A DNA stretch of 64,000 nt from Polytrichum commune (GCA_950295325.1 OX485803.1:46143554-46207553); one strand, 5' to 3'; shown: positions 28,906-42,560, counted from the first letter of the stretch. A program made the numbers and translations. The notes: generated by a model not told the origin, from the letters alone.

Positions 28906-31000
28906 GTTCATGTCTTGTGCAAAAAATTGTTGTGAGTATTTGAACAACAATACCATTCTCAATACACCTTTGCAAACCAAAAAAAAAATTATAACATTAT
29001 AGTAAATACAAAAATGTACACCAACCCAATGTTTGTAATAAAAATGCCAAAACTCCAACCATTCTGAAAGGACGAGCAAACCCTCCTATGTCATTACCAC
29101 CTTAAACCAACCACCAAGGACAAATAACATGTAGTTTTGTCTCAACATCCTCCATGATGTTTGTATCCTTGTAATCTATGCATATTTGTTTATCTGAGCT
29201 TCATGGTTTTGCCTCCATATATGAAGAGTGTTGTGCAATTCATAACAAAGTCAAGGATGCCAATCCCTCGCCATAGGTCTAAATGAACTGCTCATCACCC
29301 ACACATAGATGACAAGGTGGAGGAGTGCAATGATATGATATGATATGATATGGATGATAAGTTTAGATTATAAGTTTAGGTTAGTTTATGAATAGTTTAG
29401 AGATAATCCATTTGAGTATGTGTGGTGTGGTTATGATTTTACAATTTATGTAATGAACAAATGGTCATTGTGTTGTGTGCACAAATGACATTTCTACCAC
29501 CTGGTTCTCCATGTGTTTACCTCCAATTAATGTGCCAAAATGCCACAATTTCAAGAGATGAAATCTCACCACAAGGTCACATGCATAATGGATATATATA
29601 TATATATATATATATATAGGTTGACCCTTAAATCATATATGCATATCCACTTTGGTATCTAATAGCTTGCCCTCTTCAATTTCGTTGCCACATATCCGTG
29701 GTTAAAGGACAAAAGTTCCATGTAATTCCGAACAATTTTTGTCCCTCACAACTCATCGCTCACCACTCATATGATAGCATTCCCCAACTCGAAGCTAAGA
29801 ATGGACACCCAAAAGACACATGTTAGAGTGAGATTGGACCATGTGCTCAAAACATGTTAACCATTCTAGGCTCAATCTATATATAATAAACAACGCAGTG
29901 TTAATAGTGGCCATCACTCTCATGTCGCTTCACCATTCCGTATAGGTGGGGAGACCTTTAGGACCCATGGACCACGTTAAAGCAATGTGTGTATCATGCA
30001 CAGGTGCAAAAGATTCAAACACTTGGGCCCATACTAGTAATGAATACATAGGATCGTTCTAGGCCAATTATTCTAAGTTCATCCTAGTATGCGATCAATT
30101 TGAAGAGAAAAAACACTCCATTTTGACCCATGCATTTGTTTTTGCTGCATCTCAACACCAATTAAAAACAACTTGAATGGTAATCCCCAACCCAATTAAA
30201 CGAGACCATTCCAATAGTCAAAAACCAAGTCGGAGTTGGAAACGCTCACAATCGGGCCACATACCGTAAGTGAGCAAAAGAGGGGTTGGGTCGTTAGGAC
30301 ACAAGGACACATCTTGAATAAAAGAAGGTGTAGCTTAGCTTAGCTAGCATAGGTCTCTTTTGGACTTTCAACCAAGTTGAAGGCCAATACAATGAGTCAC
30401 ATCACATCACATCCCATCCCATCCCATCCCATCCCATCCCCTCCCCTCCCCTCCCCCGGGGACGGGGATCATATCAAGGCCACCAAGATGTGGGCGTACT
30501 TATTAATCCGACTCTAATTAATCTCCCGACTTACCTCACAAGATCACATTTCACCCACTCTCCCCACAAACACGATGATGATGTCTAAGTATATGATAAC
30601 CTATGATACATCATTGAGTACTCATAAAGCATTCTTCGCGCGTACTAGGTTATGCTAACTTAATAAGTAATAATGTGCATGCAAGAAGGGTAACTCCCCA
30701 AAGTACTGCCGCCTGCTGCTTAAATTATAGGGACCACTCTTTTGACTATTCATTCATCCATCCATACATACATACATACATACATACATCCGCCTGTCCT
30801 CCGATGCCCGACTACGACATGGGAACCTTGACATGACTCCCCACACACTCGTCTATCACATGGACATGTACAAAGTTTCATATATATATATATATATATA
30901 TGTGTCCCAAGATTTGATGTGAGACTCATGTCACTTTGAAGGGTGTAAGTCTAGCATGCACCTCTTAACTTATTCAAATGGCGGGGGATAGGGTTCAACT
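28906..31000. repeat. Intergenic DNA with a cluster of simple repeats
   Basis: (TGATA)n lies at 29331-29351, (AT)n at 29592-29618, a changing pentanucleotide array at 30396-30458 ((CACAT)n to (CATCC)n to (CCCCT)n, ending CCGGGGACGGGG), (CATA)n at 30764-30789 and (TA)n at 30880-30901. A fragment at about 29790-29870 (CTAAGAATGGACACCCAAAA ... TTAACCATTCTAG) is related to the repeat at 17770-17860. No gene was seen. Confidence 0.7.
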
Positions 31001-33739
31001 CTATGGCAACCGTCTTATGTGATGGGCCTTGTCCAAGTGTTTGTTTTCATAACCACTTGGCATGTGAGGTGGCATTCTAGGGTTACGGAAGAGGATGGCT
31101 TTCCTAGAGCTAATCTTTGCTTTTCCATGTCCTAAATCTAACCCGTAGATCTCCATGACTAGAGGATTTAGTGGTGCCCTGGTGGTTATGTTCAGTGACT
31201 CTCGTTGGGTTTCTGTTCATGTGGGTTTGCCTGGTCCATAACAACCTTTCAAACACCTGGACAATTGCTAGTTGGAAAAGGGTGAATTTGAAAACCCTAG
31301 ACATTGTGGAGTTTCGTGATACCCGGAACTTATCCTTGAAGTCAACTAACTCTAGAATAGTAAGTACTTAAATAGGATTGTGGTTATTCTTAAGTGATCC
31401 CAAATTCTGTAAATGGATCTTTTTTTATGACATCTTGTACATAAGATGCATCTCACCCTCAGCAAGTATTTATCAATGTACTCATCACTTTTTTTACTTC
31501 AATGTAGACCTGAACATATACATCTCCAAGCATATCCATATTCCAATCATTCGAAAAGTTTACTTTGAAGCACCATTGATAGCGATAATTTCTATGTTGA
31601 ACATCATGAATCATCCTAATCCCTAGCATGTGGATGAGTTAGACAAATTTAGCATGTGCATTGGTGGTCTTAGGGGAATGCTATCATATGAGCGGTAACT
31701 TGTGAGAAGAGAGGGGAAAGGAACATTTGGAAATACATGCACTTTGTCCAATAACTGTGGATATGTAACAACAAAATGAAAGTGACTTACTGAGTATCAA
31801 AGTGGACATGCAAGATATGGGTAAAGGATTCACCAAAAGAATTAAATTTCCAGCACTTGCGACCTTGCTTTGACATTGTATTTGATGAGATTGTGGCATA
31901 TTGGCATACTATTTGGATGAAGAGATGCACAAAGGATTTTCGTCAACATATGACAAAGATGATGGTGAAAATGTCAATTGCGTACACAACATAATGTCCA
32001 ACTGGTCATTAGAAAAATGTAAAATCAAACCACTCTATAGACACTCAAATAAAATATTCATAAACTACTCATAAACTAATTTATACTAATCATCCAAATC
32101 AATGGATTACTTTGCCTTGTCATGTATGCATGGGTGACGAGCAATTCGTTTAGACCTACAGTGAGGGATCGGTGTCTGTGACTCTGCCCTAATGTATGTG
32201 ACACTCTCCGCACATGAAAGCAACACCATTGAGCTTGGAGGGGATTCTTTTTCTTTTCTTTTCTTAATTGCAAAAAAATGTTAGGCTTAAAGTGAGCACT
32301 TCCTAAGTTAGGGATGTTTAGTTTGCACAAAATATAAATAATTTGGATACTCACATACTCACTCAATTTTTTCTTTGAGCTTTCTTAACAGTCTCTTCAC
32401 CGGAATTGGCAGAGGCATTGTGTGCCACAGATCCACCTGAACAAAGTCATGTCACCCACTTTCATTTTTGGGTCCCAATGGTCTTTCATGTTTTTTGGCA
32501 AGTAATTAAAGTGTTCTTATATGTCTCGATTCATTTTGAGAAATGAAATAAAAATCAAAGTCATTTCAACTTTGCTACACCATCTTTTGTATGTAGTGTG
32601 ACAATAATCTAGACTTTGGAGTTGGGTGCAAACATGTAAAGTGAACAAAAAAATGTTATGTATTCTAAAACATAATGTATTTGATCAAATGCCTAAAAGT
32701 AGTAGCAATATGTTGTTTGAATTGGATTGTTTTTCATAGTGCCCTCTATTGTTATGTTAAGTACTCAAATGTAGAATATCATGATAAGAATTTCAACACT
32801 TATCATCAAAAGCAATGCTCAAAAGAAAATGTCTAATTTTGGTTTCAAATGTGAATTTCATGTCCTTGATTATTTTGAGCTTGAAATTTTTCCATAATCC
32901 ATGAATTCATTCTTAACTTGGGGGATCATAAAAAAATGAGAATAAAATTCTCAATTTAATAAAATCTTATCATATTTAAAACAAAATTTAGACAATTAAT
33001 TCTTCAATATCACCTACTTGCACACCTACTTGCACACCCACTTGCATTGACTTCTAAAATGTGTGCTCTTTTTTGAAAGAAAAAAAAAGAATATATGTCA
33101 TATGTGACTAATTTCCGTCACCTAACCCTTGAGGCATTCAAGGAACTATCGCAATCTATCGGGGAATGTGGGAAACGTGGGACGACATGACCACCTCAAA
33201 AGGGCAGTATTTATGGACAACTCTATAAGCCTCCTCGATCATCATAGATCGCTTGGCTTTTGTAAATCAATATGTTTCTTAGATGTTTATGATTTATTTT
33301 CTCAAAATTCAAAGTTTGTGTTAGTTTTGAATCACTTTCACTTAAACTTTGGTAAAGATCAAGAATTGTCCACTTTGTTGTGCTTGCACCCGATTACGCA
33401 ATGTTAGTTTTTTTATAAAATATTTTATTTAAAAAACACACACATGTGGGATGTAGAAGCACATGGTTAAGATTTTGGAAACTTGATGTGGTATAACATG
33501 CACTTTAACAAATAGTTAAGCACCACCGTAACTCCAAAGAAAACCAATTCTAGATATAAAAGAGCCAAGCTTTCAAATGGGGTGTCATAAATTCATGTTT
33601 ACATGTTAAATTCATGTAGTATACATGAGAGAATTCGTGGGTATAAATAATAAGACCACAACCCACTTGCCACTCCCTACAGCTGGTGGAGGCAAGCAAC
33701 TTCAAGTTTGGTTTAGTTGCCATGAAGGTTGAACCCCAT
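31001..33739. other. Intergenic DNA, no gene recognised
   Basis: 31080-31380 is less AT-rich and has open frames on both strands (31110-31304 minus, 31171-31371 plus), but no recognisable domain. A plus-strand frame at 33129-33407 also lacks a known motif. The remainder is AT-rich. Confidence 0.45.
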
Positions 33740-34100
33740 GAACGCGGAGAATTGGTTGCTAGTTAAAGATGAACCGGTTGGGTTTGAGAAATGATCGGTT
33801 GTGGTTTGAGATGACCCTAAACTACCGGATGATAGTGGAGAGGTACCCAAATCGAACGAAGTGGTTGGTGGTTCAATTCCCGGTCATGAAATTGTCTCTC
33901 TACTTGACGGAAAACTAGTCAGGTGGTCAAGCGCCTCCAATGTTCAAAAATGAATACTCAAATGATTGGTTGAAGTTCAAGATTTTAGAAAAGTAATTGA
34001 TTGTGTTTAGAGGAATTTGTAGAATACACACCAAATTAATAAAGAAATACTGAAAGATGTCAACATGTAACCAATTGGACTTGGAAGCACTAGGATATAT
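33740..34100 (+). repeat. Dispersed repeat shared with 46450-46610
   Basis: Blocks TTGCTAGTTAAAGATGAACC, TTGGTTGAAGTTCAAGATTT and CAAATTAATAAAGAAATA recur, diverged but in the same order, as CTGCTAGTTACAGATGAACC, CTGGTTGAAGTTCAAAATTT and CAAATTAATAAACAAGAAT in the other copy. The copy here is longer, by an internal segment around 33800-33950. The nature of the parent element is unknown. Confidence 0.6.
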
Positions 34101-34260
34101 TGTGTCCCAAAATCTTCCCAGACATTGCCCACCTTTTACCCAATTAGATTGATTGGGTGAGGGTGATTGACACGACAAATATTGCCGGTGTCCAGTGGGG
34201 AATGTGGGTGAGGTCTAGCACTAAACTTGGGCCTCCAACATGTAGTCAATTACACAAAAT

Positions 34261-36384
34261 CTACACCATTTATGGTATTTAGTGTCACGTACACTATTTG
34301 TGAAGGGCCTAAACTAGATGCTTTAGAGGTCTCAAAGTGTCATGCCTGCTAATTGCCAATATGATTCCATTCATCAGCACAAGTAATTTTCCTACGTGAA
34401 AAGATATCCACATTGTGACATTTAGAGTAGCTCATTGGATACTTTATATGATAGTTTTGCGTGTTAGTATGCAAAGAGGACGATATTATTGAGCATACTA
34501 ATGGCAAGTGTCATTTGTGTGCACTTTAGTCAACTATAAATCATTGTGTGACATAGGCATGTGTAGTTAGGGTTTTGCTATGACTTAAATACTTACACAA
34601 AACAACCCAGGGAACTAGATCACAGGTTAGACGAGCTAGTGTCTATAAGGGTTAATGTCACATTGGATTAAGGATTACAATAACAATCTAGGTCTTCTAC
34701 TCCCTTGTTCCTTCTTAATTATACTTAGTTTCCACTCTTAGGATTCCTTGTGCTTCTTCCGTCATGGGTGATTTCCGTCCTATGTGTGTGGGCTCCTATC
34801 ACTTTGATTTCATCCTCTAATCAGTCGTGAAGCTCAAGAGCTTGGCAAATTGTCAATGGCTAATCGTTTGGACAAAGTCCAAGGTAATGTCTTTTGAACG
34901 CCATATTGTCTTTAAATGTCATGAATCATGCTTTGCAATAATCTCAAATTATTCCTCTTAATTCAACTTAATTACAATCATGCGGCCATTCTTCCAAGAT
35001 TGTAATCACCATCTTCATCTTCAACTTATCGGGTAACTTCTCATAGCAATTATCCACAAGATTATGTAAAATCAATGCATCAACATCTAGGCTATATCCA
35101 TTAATTAAAGCTTTAGTCCATTTTAGTCTCAAATTGAATTGTCTTGGTAATATCTTACTCTAATCAAACAACTTCCTTCTTAAATTGGTATTGTCTCTTG
35201 CAGCTTAGAGCTTGCTATTATGTATGTCCATTGCTTGCATTCATACCATTAGCCTTATGCAAGGTATGGTCACGTAGTTGCTTCCAGGCTATATTCAATC
35301 AAAGTTGTCTCTTTGCGCTCCTTCTCTCCTTAGCAATCGCCTCTTCTTGACTAGTTGCTCTTACTTGCCTTGCTCATGCTAAGCATCTTATTTTCATATT
35401 ATTGCCTGATTATTTAATTTCACCACTTCTCCCTCTCAAGCTTCACTCAACTGTCAAGACCTCTCTCATGCAACTTGACCTTGCCAAAGGCTATTTGCCT
35501 TCACATATATATGCTTTCACAGCCTTCAATCACACATTTGCCTCATTGGCTTCCAACTCTTTGTCCTATACAAGGCTATTGCCCTTCTTCTTCTTCGGCA
35601 ATTAGCCTTGACTCGTTATTTTAGATCGAGTGGACAACTCCCATGCTTATGGCCATAATCTGGTTGAGACCATCGCTAGCTCCAAGACACAACCATTGAT
35701 ATCTCTCGCCCTCTTGGCAGTCTATTTGCCAACTTTAGCGCTTATTGCTATTGCTAGAATTCACATAGGACAACACTTTCATTCAAAGAACATGTTCAAC
35801 AATCATGTTCCTACTTCACATACATCAAGACAATTGCACAGGAAAGGTCTTTATTTCTCTTCTCAAAATTCAAAGACTCAAGAATCCGAATCACTTGATT
35901 CCATATCAACCTATTGTTGTTCCTCACAAGTATATCACTTGGAGAATATCTAATTCTAAACTCAATCACTAAGTGTTGATTATGTCTGATTTCTACGATT
36001 GAAAATAACTTGAGCAGACAATGGCCGACCTCCTCCTTATCATCGAGGAGGGGAAGGTGGTTGCAGCAGCTGCCTTGGAATGGCAATAGCCTCATGTTCC
36101 CACTTGGGATGGGTCCTAATTGTCTATTGGCTCTAGTTCTCACTAACTTTTGGAATTGAGTCTAAAAGCTAGGCTATAGCCAAAAATTTGAGCTTACAAC
36201 ATGCACCTCATAACACTATTGGACACACTCATCCCAAAATATTAGGAAACACACTTGAACGTCAAGTGTCATGAGGTGACACTTATGGTGAAGTTGTTAA
36301 ACATCACTGTAACTTAGCATACACTTCAAAATAAGATAAGTAACCCTATTATGCATGTGACACTAAATACCATAAATGGTGTAG
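34261..36384. mobile_element. 2.1 kb element with perfect 28-bp terminal inverted repeats
   Basis: The left end begins CTACACCATTTATGGTATTT and continues AGTGTCAC. The right end (36357-36384) is its exact reverse complement over 28 bases. The termini resemble those of family B (CTACACTAACTATGATATTT then AGTGTCACC). The interior has plus-strand frames of up to 107 codons (35630-35953) with no recognisable transposase. I did not find a matching target duplication, so this may instead be two related smaller ends in opposite orientation. Confidence 0.55.
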
Positions 36385-39188
36385 TGGAACACTACAATGA
36401 TGATCCCATTTAGTGAAGGTGGGTTAATAGTGTGTGTAGGAAAAGGCTGAAGGTGGATACTAAATCTCTTTATGCCATGAAATTAGTGCCACTAGAGTTT
36501 AAGATGCCCAAAGTGTCAATACAAGCTCCCTTCAATTTCTTATTGTTAAAGATGCCTCATGAGTGAGTGGCACCGATTGAGAAGGAGAAGAAGAAGCCTT
36601 CTCAAGCTTACCAAAACACCTTAGAGCACGCACTAATTTTTTTGAAAAGTATGGTAAATGAGCATGTATCCATGAATTTAGTACCACTCACACTTAATAG
36701 GATAAATAGTGGTGTTTGCCAAGCAACAAGTCATCCATAAATGCTTTTGAGGGCACCTCAATGCCATTGTAAGGTATGTGGGTGTTATTTGTTAGTTTTT
36801 ATAATTCTCCATCTTCTATTGATCATATTTGCATCTTCAAATTTGTGTTGCGTTGGCAAATCTATCATGAAACTAATCAACCATAACCAAATTGAATACT
36901 GGACCTCCCCTTATTTAGTTATGTTCATGGGCAGTGCATATTTGTTGATTCCTTAAAACATTACGTAGGTATTCCAATTATGTTCAATATTGAGTGTGGA
37001 GTAATAATCACGTTTGAAGGCATGGTCCAATCTCTTTTAAACATGGTGTTTATGGTGTTTAAAAGTCCTCACATAACCACACACCAGTCAAATATAAGTG
37101 TCCACTTAAGAAAAGCAACTTCATAACACTCGCATACTTTGCATTGCTCTATTGTCCTACACATCCCACCCAACATGTTGTAGGCGGCAAGCATGTTCAA
37201 TAGAAATGAATACAAAACCTCAACAAAAAAAACGCCATGTGTCACTTTCCTATTAGTTACAATATCTACAAAATCCCATGTGTCACCTCAAAAACTTACC
37301 ACCGAACATGCTTATCACCTGCGATAGAGTCTACAAGTGATGCTTTTTTATTAACTGAGGATTGTCTAAAACTGCTACATTAATTATGCCTCCATCCTGC
37401 ATCACCTGTGGCATCACTCAGTAGGTTTAGAAGCATTAATCAGAAGAAAAAAATTTGAAGTGTATGTGCATTGAGTTTTTAGAATGAGCATTGAGTTGCA
37501 AGATAGGTTTTCTAAGCAGAAGTCAACACTAGGTTTATGAGGGTCTTATTAACTTCCTTGATCTTGGATTTGTTTTGAGTATTGATATCCTTCAACATTC
37601 AAGTGTCAATGGGCTCCTCCCCATCAATTACACCAATGCATTTGATTATTTGCTTTTAGATGGCAATCACAATTGATATATATAACCACTAGAAAGGCTA
37701 CAAGGGCCCAATGTCAACCAAAATTCAATTATGACACAATTCATAACATTGTTGAGCCACGTGGGTCGGTTCCATGACCCTTGACTATGTCAATCAAATT
37801 TTGTGGGGTCCTGAATAAAGTAAGAATATTCTCTTATTATTCATACATTCAAGCTCACATTTGGAAATTTGGATGGAGCTATAATCTTGACACTATTCAC
37901 AAGAATCATTGTTCATAGCAACACTATCATGGAAAATTTTGACACTAATTCACAGCATTCATGCTATTCATTACGTGTACCGGCGCCAATTTCTTTTTAT
38001 TTTTTAAGTTCCTTGCCATGTAGGTAAGATAGTGGAGGCCCATGTCATATGCTAAATATAGAATGTAACACAACCATGTGGTTGAATAATGTAAGTTGAT
38101 CCAATTATTGTATAACTTATGTATAAGCACATGTACATGTCAATAGCAAGGGCTTGGGGTTTGTGACGTTGGAGAGATACGAGCATATCTCTCATCCATC
38201 CAGTGTAAAAAACTTGACCACCTATAAATTTGTGGCCGATTTGTCTCAAATGACTTGGACTATTTTGATGCGGGGTCTTTACAACTAATTTCGGTGTCAA
38301 ATCAACCATAGTTAATAGCCTTTGGGTTGAATACTAATTCAAAGATTTTATGTTGGATAATCAAGAAGTACGCTCGAACGCAATCACAATTCTTCTTTTC
38401 TCACGTGTCGTCTTTGTAAACTCGTCCATTATGTATGACAGGTCTCCAGTTCATACAAGATATTTACAGGTCGTGGTCCAATACAACCAAATTGACGCTC
38501 AACGCACTAATTTGAAACCTATGATATCATTTCCCATAGTCAAATCTTCTCAAATCAACTTCACACTTGTTTTGAAATTACTCATTGCGTTTTCACATTC
38601 CCAATGTACGAGTTTATGTAGACATCACAAATCCCTAGCCAATATCGGGGTGAAACTTATACCCACTAATGATATACACCACTTCATACCAACCAAGTTA
38701 CCAACGCATTTAGAGACGTTATTGCCCAACAACTACCTATAAAGTAAGCTTAGCATGTTGGCTATTGGACCCCACATCTTAAACTCGGGCCAATCATGAA
38801 AACCGCAAGCTCCAAGTTGAGCTTTCGTTTCAAAGACACTTCATCAAATCCTCCCATAAATCCCCACAATTGAGTTGGGTGCGGGTACGCTAGCTACTTA
38901 AATAACAACAATACTCGGTGTTACTCTTTGAGACAACGGTGGTGATGTGGGCACGAAACTTACATAAGTTACAACTTTATTACTAGGGATTATATTATTT
39001 CCATAAAGTCAACCCCATCTTGCACCCTTAAATTCAACCCCTCACTTATTATAGAGAAGCTTTTAGTCTTCAATTATAGCAACTTAAGCGTGTCATTAAT
39101 ATATTCTAAAAAAAAATCAGTTTTGAGTGCATTTTGTGGGGAGATGAAGCCAAAACTCATAAGGGGTAACGAAAGAACAAGTTGATTA
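36385..39188. other. AT-rich intergenic DNA, no gene recognised
   Basis: The longest frame, 38350-38742 on plus (130 codons), has no recognisable domain and ordinary composition. No clear repeat boundaries were found. Confidence 0.5.
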
Positions 39189-39472
39189 CTCCCTTTGTCC
39201 CAAAACGATTGTCCTACCTCCTGGATTTTTTGGTCCCAAAATGATTGTCCAGTTTATCTATCCAGCTAGAAATTTGAGGCTCAAAGTCAAATATTTTCGG
39301 GCCAAACGTTCATCATCAAGAAGTCTTTCGACTCTGCAACTTCGGGGGGCATTTCGGAGTAGTTGATGTTTTTTATTTGAAGGGTCATGATTACAACTAC
39401 TCGGTCAATGGTCAGCAAGCCTTAATCTCGCAAAAATTAAGAACACGGACAATCATTTTGGGACAAAGGGGG
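39189..39472. mobile_element. Stowaway-like MITE (Tc1/mariner), 284 bp
   Basis: The ends are CTCCCTTTGTCCCAAAA followed by CGATTGTCC, and the inverted partner GGACAATCATTTTGGGACAA followed by AGGGGG. It is flanked on both sides by the dinucleotide TA. CTCCCTCCGTCCCAAAA-type ends with TA duplications define Stowaway MITEs of plants. A second subterminal GGTCCCAAAATGATTGTCC is found inside the left half. It is non-coding. Confidence 0.88.
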
Positions 39473-39958
39473 TAATTGTTATTCTAAAAATTTCCACGAT
39501 AGTTCAAATTTGTTTTAGGGTAAATTACCAACACCAAATGACCTTGACCATTGCTATCACCTAGAGTCTCTTGCTTGTTTGTCCATCCCATTACAATTGA
39601 AAGACTTGTATGGTGCGCATTATCATGTTCACTCAAATTCCTTCTCCAATCAATTTCTCCACACACCACTTCGATGTGGTTGAATTTTTGGATACTATGT
39701 TGAGATTCTACAAATAGTTGCCAAATTTTGTTATTTTGGGTTATTTTGGAGGGTAAAGCTCGGGACTTTAAATTATGGGATATGGACCTTCACATTATGA
39801 CAACCTAAGTCCCATGAAATGCATTCTTTCCCAATTTTTATCCATGTTGAGGTCCACGGAGTTTGGATTTTCACCTCTAAGGGCATAGTTCCATGTGCCA
39901 ATGAAGCTAGAAAACATCACTCGATGACCCAAACTTGGGCCATAAACATATTCAACGA

Positions 39959-40286
39959 TACTCCACTAAATAGGATATTTAGTGTTTGATATACTAAATA
40001 CAAACACATACACTAAATATCAATAACCCTTTGGAAGTAAGTATCATTAAATGTAAAATCAAACATGAAATATCAACTATAGTAATATGCAGAAGTTACA
40101 TGTTTGAGTTTAGTGTTAGAAAGGATATGAAAAAATAAATAAACAATGATAAAAGGAGAATTCCAACATATCTTCTAGCAAATCTTCTAACACTAATTAT
40201 CAAAGAATTGAAAATTAGTGTTGAACAAGGTAAGGTGGTAACAACATTAAATATAATCAAACACTAAATATCCTATTTAGTGTAGT
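39959..40286. mobile_element. Small TIR element, family A, copy 1
   Basis: It is colinear with 50558-50840: shared blocks ACACTAAATATCAATAACC, CATTAAATGTAAA, AATATCAACTAT-GTAATATG, TTTAGTGTTAG-AAGGATATGA and AATTGAAAATTAGTGTTGA. The right end is CTATTTAGTGTAGT. The left end here has an extra palindromic ACTAAATAGGATATTTAGTG. It is non-coding. Confidence 0.8.
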
Positions 40287-40439
40287 TTGTTTTGTGTGTT
40301 TGGGGATAACCCCAACTTGTGCATGCACAATGCCCCCAAGATCCTACTCCTTTACAATTCAACATTTAATTTAGGAGTAGCATGGCCCATGGGGTTTGAC
40401 ACCCGCAAGCAGTGCATTCTCAACTTCAGTAATAGGGCA

Positions 40440-40699
40440 AAAGGCAAAGATTGTGGTGGGGCTGGTCAACAACTTCTGATGAAATATAGTCATGGATGAT
40501 TGAAATTTAGATGAAAAATTACTTGGTAAGTGACAGTAATTGCAACACTTTAAATCTATAATCCCTCAAAAAATTTACGAGGAATGACAAATGATGTTGG
40601 GTTAGCACTTAGTGTTGGTGACGCTACACCACGGTTTACAATTAGTATTGAGCAAGACAAGTAGAGTTGGTGACACTAAATATCATAGTTAGTGTAGTT
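40440..40699 (-). mobile_element. TIR element, family B, copy 3 (inverted, truncated)
   Basis: Reverse-complemented, it begins ACTACACTAACTATGATATT and continues AGTGTCACCAACTCTACTTG, GTAAACCGTGGTGTAGCGTC, ACCAACACTAAGTGCTAAC and GGATTATAGATTTAAAGTG. This is the same order as copies at 4775 and 46826. The far end is missing. Confidence 0.7.
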
Positions 40700-42560
40700 T
40701 CTTCCCTAAGAGATGGAATGAGTTCCACTCTTTAGCAAGAAAAACCTCCTTGATATCATTGAATGCTATTTTCGACGTGGTTGGGTTGTCATGGGTTTCC
40801 AAGTGAGATAGACCCAACAATGCCTTCCACATGGTTGTTGATTTGTGCCAAGTGTTAAAGCCTTGTTCGGTGAGGTGTATGGAGAGTGAGGTTGCATTAC
40901 TAACTAACCAAGAGGGAGACGGTGGGCAAGGCGTTGTTGAAAGCCCATAGTAAGCTTGAAAGCGTAGAATTATATGGGAAGTTCTTCAAATTTGGCCAAC
41001 CAAATATGATAGGTAGTCGAAGAACGTACTTTGACATGAGACATCGTATGCATCTTCATGCCCTTCTCCAAAACCTTTCAAAGAGTTTTTTCAAGTCGCC
41101 TCCCCAAATTTCAGTGACATACATGCAGGTAGGAAGCACCGAAGCCTCAAATAGATGGGATTTGAGTATCCAACATGTGACTTCGACTATTATTTTATCC
41201 TTAAAGTGCCCGTCAAGGCTTTCATACGTGCAATTCTTCACCTTTTACTAGATGGCTCAGAGTAACCATGTGAATAGTAATCAACCCCGAGGTATTTGTA
41301 TTCATGGTGATCTCAATTTGGTCTTTGTCAACGTAAAATGCCTCTTGATTTAATTTCCATTTGTTGCGGCCAAATATCATGATTTCACTCTTAGGTTAAT
41401 TGACTTCAAGGCTAGAGGAAGTGAACAATTCATATAGCTTGTCCAAAAGTCTTTGTAGGCCTGCTCCAAATTTAAAGAGTAGAACAACACCACCAACATA
41501 AAGAAGAATGGCAACCACTATGGTAAATAAACATGGAGAATTCATGTTGATCTCATCCCAATATGTTTCAAGTTCATCAAAGTATAAGCCGAATAATGTG
41601 GGGGAGGGGGGAAACACTAGTGTCGGACATTACCTCACAATGTGTGTTGTTATTTATGTGGACTTTTGTGTAGATTGTAGTGTACATGGCTTTTACAACT
41701 TGTGGTAAATGAGGTGGTACACCTAATCGTTGGAGGTGTTCTAAAAGCTTGTCACGTGGGACTATGTCAAAAGCTTTTTTTGAAATCAACAAAACATGAA
41801 TAAAGACATCAACATGCAAATATTATATTTCGATAAAGTACGTAATGTTCAGATATGGTCCAAAGTGGATCTACCTTCCCTAACACCTCCTTGTCCTCTC
41901 GCTTTGACGCTTCGACTGATTATTTTTTCTTAAACATAACCATAAAGCTTACCAAAAATTGTTGCTGAGCATTGTGGTCTTATAGATTCCCATGTTTGTC
42001 ATTCACCATATTTGAAGATCATTTGAATGATGTTGATAGTCCATGAAGTTGGGAAACCCTCTTTAGCTATTTAATAGCTTTGTGATTGGTTCACATAGAT
42101 CATTTGCATCCCATTCTAAAAGCTCAAGTTTCAACCCACGGATATCCCTAGCCTTGTGATTTGCTAGGTCTTCCATATGGGCCCATATTCCCCATTCTAT
42201 AAAAACATTAGGAAGCTGAATGTTTGGAACCAAATGATCATTGATACTTTGTCCCGAGGTATATAGTTTTGTGCAATCGTCTAATACTTCTTGTAATGTA
42301 AATGGTAGGGGCGAACCATCTTTTTCTTGAAAGCTCATCCAAAATAATTTTCGGTCGCTTTTGAGTAGAATATGTAGATCCTTTTGTTTGTGCTCCAGGT
42401 AAGAGCATTTCTTATGCCGGATCATCATGCAATATTTTTTGGAAGCCATTATGTAAGTATTGTTTTAGTGACCAGAGCTTAACACCATATGGAAGTTTCG
42501 CCAAGCCTTTCGACAATTGCTATCAACCCATGTGTTGGGCAATCTACCACGTTGTTTGCC
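40700..42560 (-). pseudogene. LINE reverse transcriptase remnant
   Basis: Minus-strand frames follow the order of a LINE RT. 42063-42449 has NHKARDIRGLKLELLEW, the linker just before the RT. 41577-41819 has SKKAFDIVPRDKLLEHLQRL and GVPPHLPQVVKAMYTT, the palm and fingers region around the first catalytic Asp. 41396-41617 has ILLYVGGVVLLFKFG, where the expected Y/F-x-D-D catalytic box reads YVGG. 41056-41241 has CMYVTEIWGGDLKK, the thumb-side EIWG motif. Frameshifts separate the pieces and the active site is destroyed, so it cannot function. Similarity tails off between about 40900 and 40700. Confidence 0.75.

Noticed and set aside
33840-33900. tRNA-like B box (GGTTCAATTCC followed by CGG)
   Set aside because: No matching A box, anticodon arm or acceptor stem could be paired at the proper distances.
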